A DNA stretch of 64,000 nt from Ceriagrion tenellum (Eukaryota; Arthropoda; Insecta; Odonata; Coenagrionidae), in assembly GCA_963169105.1 (NCBI GenBank), contig OY720632.1, forward strand, positions 59,863,136-59,927,135, written 5' to 3'. The translations under genes and the position numbers were made by a program. Shown here piece by piece: positions 25,089 to 36,880 of this stretch (position 1 is the stretch's first letter; each line of letters starts with the position of its first letter). The notes beneath the pieces are model-generated. The model saw only the letters and a program-made list of their open reading frames with translations. It searched no databases and was not told the origin of the DNA.

Positions 25089-27489
25089 CGTATTGAAATA
25101 GGTTGTTGGAGTAATAAATGGTGAAAGAATGCGATTGACGCGTCAACCCAACCAAGTCTCACGACAGCTCCACAATTTGAAGAATATGAGCATCAAGTTA
25201 GATTAACTTGCTCCGATGCAACCGGTCGCATATTACGCCAGGGCAGAATTTTGTTCGTGATTATTTGATTATTTTCGTAAAAAGCAGCGGAAAAATTCTC
25301 TATGAATCCGCGTATGAACTATATGGAGCACCTTTTTTGGGATCTAATTCCCCTCTCTCGCTCTCACTCCACTAGTTTTCACTCGGCCATCGTATCATTC
25401 ACTTCATCTATCCGGGATAAGAAGCCTTCTCTTCGTCGTCAATCGTCATTTCTAACGCTTGGTTTCTCCAATGGAACGGAACAGTAACCTGAAAATCGTG
25501 GTGACGCCGCTGCTTACTTGAAAATTCCTTTCAGTTTTTACCTGGCCCAAGTTTGTGACACTTCACCGCCAAATAAGCCCAAATAAGCTCCCATTTGGCT
25601 GCTTTGGAGAATCTTCCCTGGCATATTCTTTAAATGGATATAAACTGAAATCTAAACGTTTTATAATTTAGCTTTTAAATAACCCATGTGAATCGCGTAA
25701 ATCAACAATTGATCAATTAACGAAGCGAAAGATTTTCGTTTGTTTGAACGAGTGGGATACATTTTCTTTGAAATTTCAATGTATTTAAATCAATATAAAG
25801 GAAAAATCCCAATAATGGCAAAATTCTGAATCTTTCATGGCAATTTTTTAGGTCAGCAGTAATTAGAGAGCCTGTAATAGGCATAAACAACAATGGGGAT
25901 GCTAATTTAAGCAGCTTAGATACAGAAAGAATATTTGACGATATTTAAATTCAAAATTGTTATTATTTAGCACCAGCTACGGGAATTACTATTTTTTATA
26001 AATGGGGAGGGGGAGGGTTTCCATTTCAAGTTCTCAGAAGCGGTGGTTTTGGTATTGATTCAGGGAGCTCAGCTTATATCTGCTCGCATCCTCTCCAGAA
26101 ATACCACCTGTTTCTAGTATGTTGTGAGCATATTGCCATTCTTTGAGATCACTATGCCTTCTCCGAGTTTATTCATTGTCTCTGCAGCTTTCATAGTAAT
26201 GAGTTATATCCTTGGGTCGTTGGAAAAATAAAGAATATACTTCACTGCTCTTTTCCCTGCACCCTTCGTTCGACCTTTTTAACACCTCGTTTCATGGCGC
26301 ACAGGTGGGATATTCTGTGAATAATTTAACGTATTATTCCACCATCTTCCAGGAACTAGATGGTTCCTTCTTCATTTCCCCTCCAAGCTTGAGATCTCTC
26401 TCTTAAATACATTGAAACTACTGCAAGTAGCCGTTGTAAGTTATTTAATATTTACCTCGGGAAATAGTTCTTGAGTAAATGTGATCAAGTCCGGGACTTT
26501 TGGCTCATCCAAGCTACTGCGCCAAGTATTGAGCTAAACTCTACGGGCCCCTCTTTCTAAAAAAATTAGGGGAAGGTTTAAGGGAGCATAAAGGTTTCTT
26601 ATCTCCATAGTTAGGCATGTGCAAGAACATACAGTCGGACTTCAATGAATCAAAAGCTGTGAATTCCGGCTGCTATCAATTCTACCGAGGAGGCTAGAGG
26701 AATTAGAAGGGCTTGTTTGATATTAAAAAAAATAATTTATGTCAATATTACTTACCTATTTACACGACATTGATATTCATCAACCGACGTTTTCCAAGCA
26801 TCCCCTAACACTGTATTGCCGGGTCACATTGGCTAAAAAAATTGTGGAGACACTTAAAAAGGAACTCTCATTCCCAGGCTCATTTGATTATCCGAATTGA
26901 ATATTTCACCATTGGATATTAATTTTCCAATCTGGGGGATTGAATACAAAAATTCCCCATAGAATTGCCAAAAATGGTCCGCTCAAGAGTAGAAATATTT
27001 CCCGATAAAGAAGAGGTTACTCAAAGCAAGATGGAATTTGATTCCAATTGTAATGTCCGTGGATTAATACCCTGTTGATTCTCGAGTTGTACCTTACTCT
27101 TTGATGCGACGGCTCTAATTCCTAGAGCAAGAGCAAGGTGAAGGTTCATGCAATGTATTCACGTGTCAGTATGTTGCTCCTGAGTGTTTCTGACCCCAAG
27201 TGGCATTGATTCTTTACGCATTCCACCGTCGAGCCTTAGTTATTTCATTCCTCCGAGTTTTTTTCGTAATTCACGAATCAAGTAATTTTACTCAATCCAG
27301 AAGCCAGCATCATTTCACCTAACTCAGCATGTTACTAAAATTTCATCCAAAAGCTTATTTTAGAGAATAATTTCGTGCATCGCTTATATAGTTATGTAGT
27401 TAAGTGTTGCTATTCGAAGCATCTCGATAATTGGATCCATATTCAAACTTTTATCAGAATCGGAGCTGTTGTAAATCAAATATCAAGAC
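25089..27489. other. AT-rich intergenic stretch
   Basis: About 2.4 kb. Frames of 61-64 codons only. No recognised feature. Confidence 0.45.
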
Positions 27490-27850
27490 AGAATCGAGTA
27501 TGACCGGAACCTTTAGTAAAGATATTAAGAAAAAGTTTTGTATTAAGCCTGATATAGACCGTGGTGCTAATTGGTGGAGAACTCAGGCCGCAAGAGAGGG
27601 AAGATTAGAATGGAACGCTCTCGAGATGTGGATGTGGGGGAGTAGGAAGAAAGTACGATGGACCGGAAAGAAGATGATAATAGAGGTTCTTGGTAGGACA
27701 GAGGGGAGAAGTTCTTTGGTCAAATTAAAAGGAGGGTAAATAAGTGGATGGAGATATGGAGTGATACCTAGGGATGGGTGGTAGATGACCGCTAAGAAAG
27801 AAAGACTGCAGAGAAAGAGGGAAGAATAGGGTAGACATTTGGTATGTTTA
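27490..27850 (+). pseudogene. LINE C-terminal relic, copy G
   Basis: The plus-strand frame ending at 27,739 contains RLEWNALEMWMWGSRKKVRW followed by TGKKMIIEVLGRT. This is a degraded version of the RLEAFEMWxWRRMLKIxWTxK segment seen in the other LINE relics here. A KWMEIWSDT-like segment with stops follows to about 27,850. Only the segment after the reverse transcriptase remains. Confidence 0.65.
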
Positions 27851-29635
27851 AGGTTAAAATGAACTGATTTTGATGAGATAAGTCGTATGAATAACTGTGT
27901 GACCCTAGGAAGGATAATTGAAGTTGATCAATAATCAGTCTAAACGGAATCAGTCCAGAATCTCACGTTTCCCAATCTCAAGCAATGGAGGCTAGTCCAA
28001 TCCAAAGAACTGGACTGTAGTTAACTTCCCTCTGTATATTCGGCACTCAAGTACATCCTGAACGATCTCATCCTCCACTTCATCCACCATATGTGGAAGG
28101 AGATTTACGCCAAGAAGAGCTCATAACGGGATATCGTGACATGCAAAGACAACCTACAAGTTTGATAAATATGCATTCATCCACCTGACTGACGGAAGAT
28201 TTCCGCGGAACAAGGAATACATGCAACTAGTTGATTTTAGTGTCATTCATCACTTCTATGACAAATTATTCTTCCAATGCGTCGGCGTTTCCCCTTGCCG
28301 AATGCAGTATGTTGCAGCAGAGAAGGAAACACCGCCAAGGACTGGTAGACTCTTGGACGAAGCTGAATCTCTTAGCCGTCTTGCAAGATGATGTTCTGGC
28401 CGAGAACGTGCTCGCGGTCTCAGTCGAGGTCTCAGTCGCGGACTATATATCTTGTGGAGCTTGAAATGAAACTTTAAAGAACTACAGGACCTCGGCATGG
28501 TAACGAGGAAGGTAATGACGACCTGCGAAAGTCTCCATCCGAAATCTTCCGTCGCCTGATTGCATCTCCCTCGCAATGTAGGCGGCAGAGGCCTAATGAG
28601 TTAGGATTGCATACATAGCAGAGCTGATATGGAGTACGCATGTGGAGTGTTCAACATCGTAGATTCCCTCCGAATCTCGTGGAAGTAAAAAAGACCAGGG
28701 GTGTTTCTCTTTCAGGTTACAATTTATACAGTAGACGGAATCAGGTTGGACTTGGGCCTGTCATCCGGTGGAAGAAACGCGACGGTGCACCGCGTATAGT
28801 CAATCCAATAGTCAATCAAACCTCCATGTAGTCAATGAAAGGAGACATCCTCATACTCAGAATATATAAATCTGGGCAGAGTACCTCGCTCACCCAAAGA
28901 ATGTCTTTTGTCAACTTCTCTCTTATTACAGTTTCTGAACCTAATCAGCGTGCATAACTAGTCACAACGCGGCACGCGAATGTCTATGAAGGTTGTTTTC
29001 AATTTTGACAGCATTATGGCATAGGTGCAACAGCTTGCTGCCCTCTGCAACAGGAAATATCAAGTCCACCGTGCCACTTACCTTGGAGGTGGCTTTCGCG
29101 GTATTTCCTAGGCATAGATGACGTAGATGAGTCGTAGAGAAGAACAGTAGGTGCAAAATCTGGCTAAATTATTCCTTTTCCGCCTACAGACAATTAGACG
29201 TAACAAAGCCGGACTTCGCGCTCGTCGACAACCTCAAGCAGCTTGTTTGCGACTGAATCTCTCGTTCATACGTGAGTGAGCATGGATGCGAAGGATGTAA
29301 AATTAACTAAAGGCCTGTTGAAACTGTAGCAGATGCAGCCAGGGAGTTGTGAAAAATCAACAGTCTACATCGTAAGTGTGCTTGGAGTAGATTATGGCTC
29401 ACAATTGGGTGGTGCCATTTGCGTTCCAACCTGTGTGGCAAATGTGGATGCAATTTCCGTGCGTATTAAGTCAGTAACGAAAACTTATGCTCATCTGATA
29501 CTCTGAGGGGCATTTTACAACATTATTATTTTTATTCTGTGAATTTAGTGGCAAAGTCGAGTTGAAATGGAAGTGAAGATTTATCCTCAATTTTTTACAT
29601 TATCAGGGCTCTATCTTCCTGCACAATTTCCTTTG
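27851..29635. other. Intergenic sequence, no gene seen
   Basis: Slightly more GC-rich than its flanks. Near 28,415-28,435 the 11-mer ggtctcagtcg occurs twice in tandem. Near 28,800 tagtcaat recurs three times. The 106-codon minus frame 28256-28576 is unrecognised. Confidence 0.4.
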
Positions 29636-29806
29636 TCATCTCAGCATACGTCTTACCTTTCTCTTATTTAACTATCTTTCTTCCCGTCCCCGCCTATCCA
29701 ACATCCTCCCCTCAGTCACGGGCATAAGCCACCCTTTGCTCCTCATTACCTCTTCCAACCCCCTACTTCGCCTCCTCCTAATGTCATGCAGAAGTTTTAT
29801 TTTCAT
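29636..29806 (-). pseudogene. LINE C-terminal relic, copy H (short)
   Basis: Minus reads LHDIRRRRSRGLEEVMRSKG, then VTEGRMLDRRGREER. This parallels the WLEEV...VIEGRM segment of the relic at 15213-16270 and the QKKWMEDTLKG segment of the one at 10430-12304. It is about 170 bp long and has no reverse transcriptase domain. Confidence 0.6.
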
Positions 29807-30364
29807 CACCAACCACACTAAGCATTAAACCGTCATTTTTACAAAAAGTAATCAATGAATAATTGAATAAGATTGACCTCAGTTTTCGATCGCCTCCCCA
29901 AACTAACCAAAAAACGGACGAATTAACTCCGTGTGAACAGTTGACGAATTGCGTCCATGCCTTGGCCACCCTATCCAGGTGGAAGCGACAGACCCGAGGG
30001 TGCGGTCCCCTCTTGAGCCGCCCCTCAGTGGTCCCAATTCGAAAAAAGCTGGCTAACATTAATGCCGCTGCTATGTTTACTTATTAATTATGTTTAAATA
30101 TGTATCAGGAATGCTCTTGGTCCGCTAATTCCAAATTTGGAGTTATTTTTGCTGCATTTTCGATATTATTGTTTTTATAAGGCCAATTGTTTAAACAACT
30201 AAATGTTACAAATTAAAATAGTTAATTAAATGGCTGTTCAAAATGTTGGTAGATCCGCATACAATGAATTTGAAGTTATTTCTTTTGAACCTTGGATTTT
30301 TATTGCTTGTACTTGATAAATTGTTTAAACAATTTATTCTGACATTTTGATATTGAACAGTAAT
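29807..30364. other. Intergenic sequence, AT-rich in its right half
   Basis: No gene recognised. The right half holds two TTGTTTAAACAA palindromes, the second extended to 22 bp (listed separately). Confidence 0.45.
30316..30337. repeat. 22-bp perfect palindrome
   Basis: The sequence reads ataaattgttt followed directly by its exact reverse complement. Its 12-bp centre recurs near 30,187-30,198. It could be a factor site or chance in AT-rich DNA. Confidence 0.8.
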
Positions 30365-30760
30365 GTTTGTGCCACTGCCCAAGGGGGGGGGGGTCCTTTG
30401 ATGCGGGCCTCCGTCACGTGCTCCGTCGTCCACTCTACAGGTGCGGGGGGGGGGGTCTTCGTCTCTCCCTGCCCCCCCTCGCCGTGCCCCTCTCTCTAGC
30501 GATGCCCTATCCCGCTGCAAGCACGGAAAGGTGGGGGAGAGGTCAGGTGATGTCTGGACGCGGCCGCGGGATATTTCGGTACGAGATGGGAGGGGGAGGT
30601 TGAAGGGAAGGGGCGGGAGTGGAGGGAGGATGAAGGAGGGAGGAGAGAATGGGGGAAGCGGAGTGACGGAAGTGGAGGGAGAAAGAATTGCTAGGGAAAC
30701 GAATGGGGAGGAAGCCACGTAAGTCGGAGGTAGGAGACAATTAGGCGTGGAGACAATTGA
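30365..30760. other. GC-rich, purine-rich block with two G11 runs
   Basis: Runs of 11 G at 30383-30393 and 30445-30455, then purine-rich plus-strand sequence to about 30,720. The longest frame (215 codons, minus, 30206-30853) is Pro/Leu/Ser-rich and low complexity. No gene called. Confidence 0.45.
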
Positions 30761-33489
30761 AAGCATCGGCGTGAAATGGGGAACAGATAAATGCAATGTG
30801 TTCCAAGTGCATGATTGATGCCGGGGTGTACAAAAAAGGGTCCTCATCCACATTCTGACACTTTCATACTGTGTCTGAACTCACTATTTCTGGCAGTAGC
30901 ATGCATTTATATTTATTTGAAAATCGTGCACCTCCCCCCGTTCGGTTTTGTAAATGTTTTAAGGCCTCATTTAAAACTGGGAAATGTCGATTTGTAGCCA
31001 GATATCGGTAACAGTTTTTTTTTCAATTGTGCAACTCTAATTTTTGTTGGCATTTTGATTTCCTATTCAATATGTATCGTAAACTAATCAATGTAAAGGA
31101 CCTATTACAAGTGCTTTTTTATAAATCTCTTATTATTATCTTCTTAAAAGCGTATATTTCCTTCTAAATATTGTTTTTATAATTGGTTCTCAACCTTTTT
31201 AAGTAAGATTGCTTAAAATTAGAGAATTAATAAACGATTACGTTGTCCCTGTATCACTTTCTATAGTTAAAAATTGTGCCTTTCAGAATTGTGGCCTCGG
31301 AATTCAGTTTTTTGCGCTGCGCAACGCCGGATGAACACAAGTTTATATCTTGGCCCTCCACCGACATGGACAGCCACTCGTTGTAAGTCTCGACACACTG
31401 CATGAATTATGCGTGGTATTGATTATTGGTGGCCTTATCCACCGCATAATAAGCGGTCTGTCATAGAAGAAATTAAATACTTTCCTATGGCAAGATGTTT
31501 CGAACTTGTTTTGATATCAACTTCAGGGCTTCTCGCAAGTGTTTCTTACTCTAGCTGTAGGTGTACCGTTACTGTAAGTTACGCCTAACGAGAGAAAAAA
31601 ATAGTATCGCTTGTTCACTGTTAGTTCACTATTTGATACTCGAGTTCTAATCACTTATGTAAAATATGTGAATTTTACAATGAAAGAAGCATTATTTCTT
31701 GTAGTGCAGTGCTGGTCAATTCTTTGTAGAAATGTTTTTCCTACAAAATCCTGTCAGACTGGTTGAAGATTACCCGATGGAGGACTACATCGTTTTCGGA
31801 TAGGTCGATACTAATAACATTACTGCTTGGAAACTAAAAGAGGTCCCATGTTTCTTCCCATAGGTACACTTTTTATTATTTTAAACACATTAGGGATAAC
31901 GCCATTTCCGACAATATGTGATTATATGGGAGGCCTCCGTTGAAATGTTAACCTGTTAAAATTGATAGATAAGATTTCTCAAGTATTTATTCTTGCTTTA
32001 TGTTTTCCTGGCATTATTTGCTCATGTCCTTCATCTTAATGTTATCCGTTGATTTTCCAAATACTGTATTGATATTTGTTTTTCCATATGTTGTGGTAAT
32101 GTACATATGTTGATGTGAGACCGTCAGATGCAAATAATTTGAGTGAAGTAGAAGAACACTACTGATGCAAGGATGTGCTGTTACCTGTTACATTCGTTGA
32201 GGGGCTGACTATTATCCGATAATATATCTACTCCAAGAAAACAGATGATAGTGATAAGGTGAGGATTATACCATTACGGTTTTTTTTCTTTGCATCCACG
32301 TTGCATTCTCAAGAGCTGAGTCATTGAAATGCTTAAGCGTCACAAATTTCAATTTCCGTGGCCGCTGGAGCCGCCCTCTCTGTAATTTTTCATTTAATTA
32401 AATTAAAAACTTCCATCTTCCGAATTGATGGATGTTTTTCTTTAATGGCCTTTTGTCATTTAAAAGCTGCCTTCGGTCAGACCAGAATTGATCGCAAGAG
32501 TTACTATAATGTATGCGAAAAATATTTTGCAGACTTCTGCTTAACAGATAAGCACAAGTAGAGCTAAGCAAATGTCGATGTCCCCTCATTAAGTGTTTAC
32601 AATCTGATTATCACGCAAAGCTCAATACAGTCAATGGCCTTCGTTTTCCCGTCCTTGTCGCATCATTCTGGCGATAGCACTCTCTCAGCATGACGCGTGG
32701 CATTAAAACTCGTGTCGTACACAGAACGAGTGAAAACGCTTCAATGTTTAGTCGCTCAGAAATTTCTCAGTCGCTCAGAAAATTAATGTATTGGGGAGTG
32801 GAAAAATTTTAGGTGCTTTTTATAACTAAACCACTGAGTAAATACCATTAGTAAAAGTTACAAACAACAGAATATTCAGTAAGATAAAATTTTTCAACTT
32901 ACCCCGTGTAATTTTCTAGCAGAAATATACCTTTCAACTATTTGGGGTTGTAGGAATTCGGCCTAGTGCGATGGCTTATTCTTGATTCTGACGCCGATTT
33001 TCCGCTAATCGTTTGTCTTTTTTGTGTGCCGAGCCACTTTGGCAAATTGTTTTAGAGGGCACTGATCTGTAATTTCTCCATCCTTCATGTGAAATCAACT
33101 ATTCGCTTCCGGAGAAGGCTCATCTTATTTGGGCCAATATCATCTGAGGAAGATAGAATTTTTTCCCGAACAAATAGGTCCCAATTGAAACTCCGAATCA
33201 TAAACGCACTGTGGTACCTCTTTCTTAGCTTGGATTTGCTTTGACAGAATTTGGATGACAAAAATTTGAAATTTCATACGAATAATAAATTCTGCACGAA
33301 AGAGAGTGAAAGAGTAGTGGTCGATTTTGATTTGTGATAATACATAATAGATTCTGATGGTGCTCTTGTGTAATTGGCGAATCATTTCTGGATGACCCTT
33401 TTTGTCGGCACTGTTTCTCATGCCCGCTAACTACACTATCAAGTGAAGTCAACAGTTGCTGGCGAGATATTGTGCAACTTCATTGTTAA
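30761..33489. other. AT-rich intergenic stretch
   Basis: About 2.7 kb. The motif agtcgctcagaaa occurs twice about 20 bp apart near 32,750-32,785. A possible degenerate single-arm hammerhead-type motif (minus: CTGAAGTTGATATC, then GTTCGAAAC) lies near 31,500-31,540. No gene recognised. Confidence 0.4.
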
Positions 33490-33670
33490 AATGGAGAGAA
33501 CTAGATGTGCTGTCCACTATTTTTAATACATAAAACTTTACAACACGTGTTCGGCACTTTATTGGCCATGTACACTGTACCTTATGATGGCCAATAAAGT
33601 GCCGAAACACGTGTTGTAAAGTTTTATGTATTAAAAATAGTGGACAGTACAACATCTAGTGCTCTTCATT
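33490..33670. repeat. Near-perfect palindrome with hammerhead-type core (H2)
   Basis: Arms 33490-33568 and 33588-33670 surround a 19-bp loop. The inner 60 bp of the arms differ only by one 1-base gap; a few more differences lie near the outer ends. On plus, CTTATGA (33581-33587), a GGC...GCC stem and GAAACACGTG (33604-33613) give a hammerhead-type core with one box substitution. The 1-base gap falls in the GAAA of the opposite arm (GAAC on minus). Such similar arms suggest recent formation or ongoing gene conversion. A transcript would fold into a long hairpin. Confidence 0.85.
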
Positions 33671-33742
33671 TTTTTCACTATCAAGCCTAAGGACTATTTG
33701 CCTAGTATAAAATGAATCCTGCAGAATTTGCCTCATCAACTG

Positions 33743-34000
33743 CACATCTACATCTACATACTATCCTCCGAGCCGCCACATGGGCGTGTGGAAATGTTAG
33801 GACACCTGCCGTGAGAAGGTGTAAAGAATTGAGGTTTTTGGAGGTGAAGTGGTAAAGTGTATTATGGGTGTGTTTAAAGTAAACTCCGAATTTATTCTGG
33901 TCTCTTATTGTGCGTGGAAAGAACGTTTTTTTGTGCCTGACTATTCGGACATGTATTTCTCTTATTTTTATCGCATCAGTTGGATCTAGAAATGAAGTTT
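33743..34000 (-). mobile_element. CR1/jockey-like LINE 3' end, minus copy
   Basis: Inverted copy of the 3' region of the element to its right. Both share the cgcatgggcgtgt-type segment, the tttttggaggtga segment, the gcttattgtgcg segment and the cttattttatcgcat segment. It starts at 33,743 with catctacatctacat, a short tandem repeat at the element's 3' end, as is common in these clades. No coding motif is left beyond the terminal region. Confidence 0.75.
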
Positions 34001-34065
34001 ATTACCTTAACTTAAGAATTACCTTAACTTCAGATATATCGTGGGGAACACACATATAAAAACAT

Positions 34066-34695
34066 ATGCGGCACAGCATTAAAGAAACTAGGTTGTGTTA
34101 AGCGATAATAGGATTAGGAAGGTCCTCGGATGAAAAAGTTAAAGAGAGATGCTACTACGCTCTGGTTAGGCTACACCTTGATTACGCCGCGAGCATTTGG
34201 GACCCTGGTCGTAAAGATTAAACCAAAAAAATTAACAAAATACAAAGAAAAGTAGCACACTTCGTTAAAAACCGCTACGAACGACCATATAGTGTTACAC
34301 AACTGTTAGAGGGATTAAGGTGGGAGCCCCTAAATACTCGGTGGCTGCACGCTCGGCTAAGGCTGCTGGAGATATTCATAACTGGTGTGTTTCAGAGCGG
34401 CACAGAAAAAATTATCACGACTCCTCACTACATTTCTAGGTCTGATAGATGCGATAAAATAAGAGAAATACTCTGCCAAACAGATAGGTAAAAATTCGTT
34501 CTTTTCGCGCACAATAAGCGACAACAATAAAAACTGAGCTCCTCCAAATACACTCCCTTAGGACGTGTCACCATATCACCTCCAAAAATTTTACATCTTT
34601 ACACGGCTGGTGGCCTACCAGCCCCCGCTACACGCCCATGCGGCGGATCGCGGAGTAGTATGTAGGTGTAGAAGTTAGATGTAGACGTAGAAGTG
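34066..34695 (+). pseudogene. CR1/jockey-like LINE C-terminal relic, plus copy
   Basis: The plus-strand peptide, read through a few stops, is the conserved C-terminal region of jockey/CR1-type reverse transcriptases. It gives CYYALVRLHLDYAASIWDPG, then INKIQRKVAHFVKNRYERPY, SVTQLLEGLRWEPLNTRW and LHARLRLLEIF. A frameshift occurs near 34,110 and a stop follows DPGRKD. The 3' untranslated part matches the minus copy at 33743-34000. It ends near 34,690 in gtaggtgtagaagttagatg, the same short-repeat tail. The two copies stand head to head, separated by about 65 bp. Confidence 0.85.
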
Positions 34696-36470
34696 TGACG
34701 TCAAAATTATATCCTCTGTGTTGCTCTGAAACACACCAGTTCTGAACTTCTCAAGCAAACTAAGTCTAGCGTACAGCCCCCGAGTCTCAAGGGGCCACCA
34801 AGCTTATTCCTTTAAAAGCTGAGAAACACTATATGCTCGCTCTGTACGAACTGTACGTAGATAGTAGATGGGACGGTGTGGGGGTGGGTGTTAAAGACGT
34901 GAAGAAAGACAGCTATATAAAATATAGGTCCACATTCTTGGAGGTACTGGGGCGGTGGGTGGTTGCAAGAATAAGGGTAGAAACGCATTATGTTATGTAA
35001 AGAGGGGAGAAAACTGAAGAGGCCATTTGCCTGATGAAAATTCATGAAGGAGAGTTATACTCATTGTTCCATCTTGTCACGTTAACTTTTTTTGGTCCTC
35101 GAGAACAGTTTTGCAAATCGCGCCAACGTTGCTAATTCATATGCGACTTGGAATGGGATTGGCCTGGTCGCATAAAGTCAAGGCGTAAACTCTGTCTCCT
35201 GTTCCTCTTCCTTTAAACTCTCGAAATAGTGACTCAAGAAAGTTGGTGGGAATACGATTTAGATAATAGTTTGATAATGACTTGCGTCTACACTCTATCA
35301 GCTGAGAGAAAGATTATGTAAGTTCTTCTATCAGCAAATTAGGGGACAATAACCTTCTCCGTTTGTTTTTGACGGGTACATGCTACTGCGTTTACTATCG
35401 TGAGTACAATTACCCAAATGATCATTTTGGGTAATTGTTGCGTCAATTAGCTCAAATTAAGTCTCTAAAAGCATCATTGATGAATTTCGATGCCGGCTGT
35501 GGTGTGCTTGGTCATAATAAAACTGCGTGTTTTTTGCATCGTTGGTCCGTTTTACACAGTCCAGTTCGGCACTTTTAAAGTCATGGTACGCTTTTTATGA
35601 AAACCTATCGTTTGAGTTTGGGGTTGCGATTGACGCTAACTCATGCGACAGAAATGGACGCTGGCTTTTTCGAAGTCCGGTGCTTGTGATTTAGTGGATG
35701 CTGTGGACTGGTGAAGTAGATATATCAATTTACTTTTCAAATAATATTCTCCAGTGTGCTCACCATTGCCTCTGCATCTGTTTGGAAAAAATATCTCGGA
35801 AACCAGTTGTTCATGATGCCATGGTTTCAGTCCATTACAGTGCAGAGCTTTGGCAGAGTCTTCAACGGACGATGAGCAAACCTTGTCATAACTCAACTTC
35901 ACCGTCACGCCGCGTTTACAGCAGCCAATCAGAGGAAACTTTTGTTGCAATTAAACAAAAAATTTTACAGATATTCCATCCAACTTTTTCTCTTCACAAT
36001 GAGTAATTTAAAGATACCTTCTCGAAGTAGTATTTATCTGCATTTTATCTTTAGATTCTCTGAAATTTGGTAAAAAACAAGAAAATTAACATCTATTCAA
36101 TAATCGTTGAGAACTCTGTTTGCATAAACGGTCCGCAATTGGCGCTAATGCTCCCGTTAGCCGTCTTAAACTCCTTGACGGGAAGACGGAGGAAAATGTC
36201 GGCATTCTCACACGTCAGGAATCAGCTATTGCAATTTTAACTTCAAAGCAGTTGACATTCGATATTTGGTAATAAATGAATTGACCTTAAAAGCTCGTAC
36301 AGCACGCGAGTACTCGACACATTGCCCGGAAGACAGTTCGATATCTGTTTCCTTGCAGCCCATATTGCGGTAGTTGAGGCTGAGTTTAATCGTGAATATC
36401 GATGGTCTTGTTGCCAAAAAAGGCCTCTTAGTCACTTGAATTGCTTTCGAGCCGGAGAGGAGACTACAAT
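34696..36470. other. Intergenic sequence, no gene seen
   Basis: About 1.8 kb. Overlapping frames of 102-104 codons at 35,636-36,006 on both strands carry no motif. A 31-bp palindrome at 35,407 is listed separately. Confidence 0.4.
35407..35437. repeat. 31-bp near-perfect palindrome
   Basis: caattacccaaatga is followed by its near-exact reverse complement, with one extra A/T base. It would form a compact hairpin. No flanking gene suggests a terminator role. Confidence 0.8.
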
Positions 36471-36509
36471 GGGATCTCAAGACACCCTTGTCGGGAGTCT
36501 TGAGATCCC
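36471..36509. repeat. 13-bp perfect stem hairpin
   Basis: gggatctcaagac and its exact reverse complement are separated by 13 bp. GC content rises here at the left edge of the next block. The role is unknown. Confidence 0.8.
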
Positions 36510-36880
36510 CTTCCCCTCCCTTCACATCTCGGCAGGGTAGCTGCGGACGCCACGGAGGATGAGGTGTTGTTGTTTCGGTCGTCTCGTGTGAGAGCGGAAG
36601 TCATTGGGGAGCCTCTGCACTCAGCCGATCGCAAATTCGACCGTCTCTCACCGCCGGACGCCACTTACGCAGAGCATAAATGCTCCCTCACTCTCCGCTT
36701 TCATTTCTTCGCGCCTCCGGATCTTCGTGGGGGGAAAAAAGGCCCAACAACGTTGCCAAACTTTGTAATTGCGATTACAGGACCGTCTCTCCTTTCTAAA
36801 ACCAGAGAGCGTTGGTCGACGGATCCCATGAAGAGACGTTTTCCTCCCACATATCCGTGCGAACAACACACATGGTGATA
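36510..36880. other. Moderately GC-rich block
   Basis: The 104-codon plus frame (36564-36878) and its minus partners are unrecognised. No gene called. Confidence 0.4.

Noticed and set aside
31490..31545. Degenerate hammerhead-type motif on minus (CTGAAGT, then CGAAAC)
   Set aside because: The box is altered at its last base, the stem is unconvincing and there is no second arm. Mentioned only in the intergenic entry.
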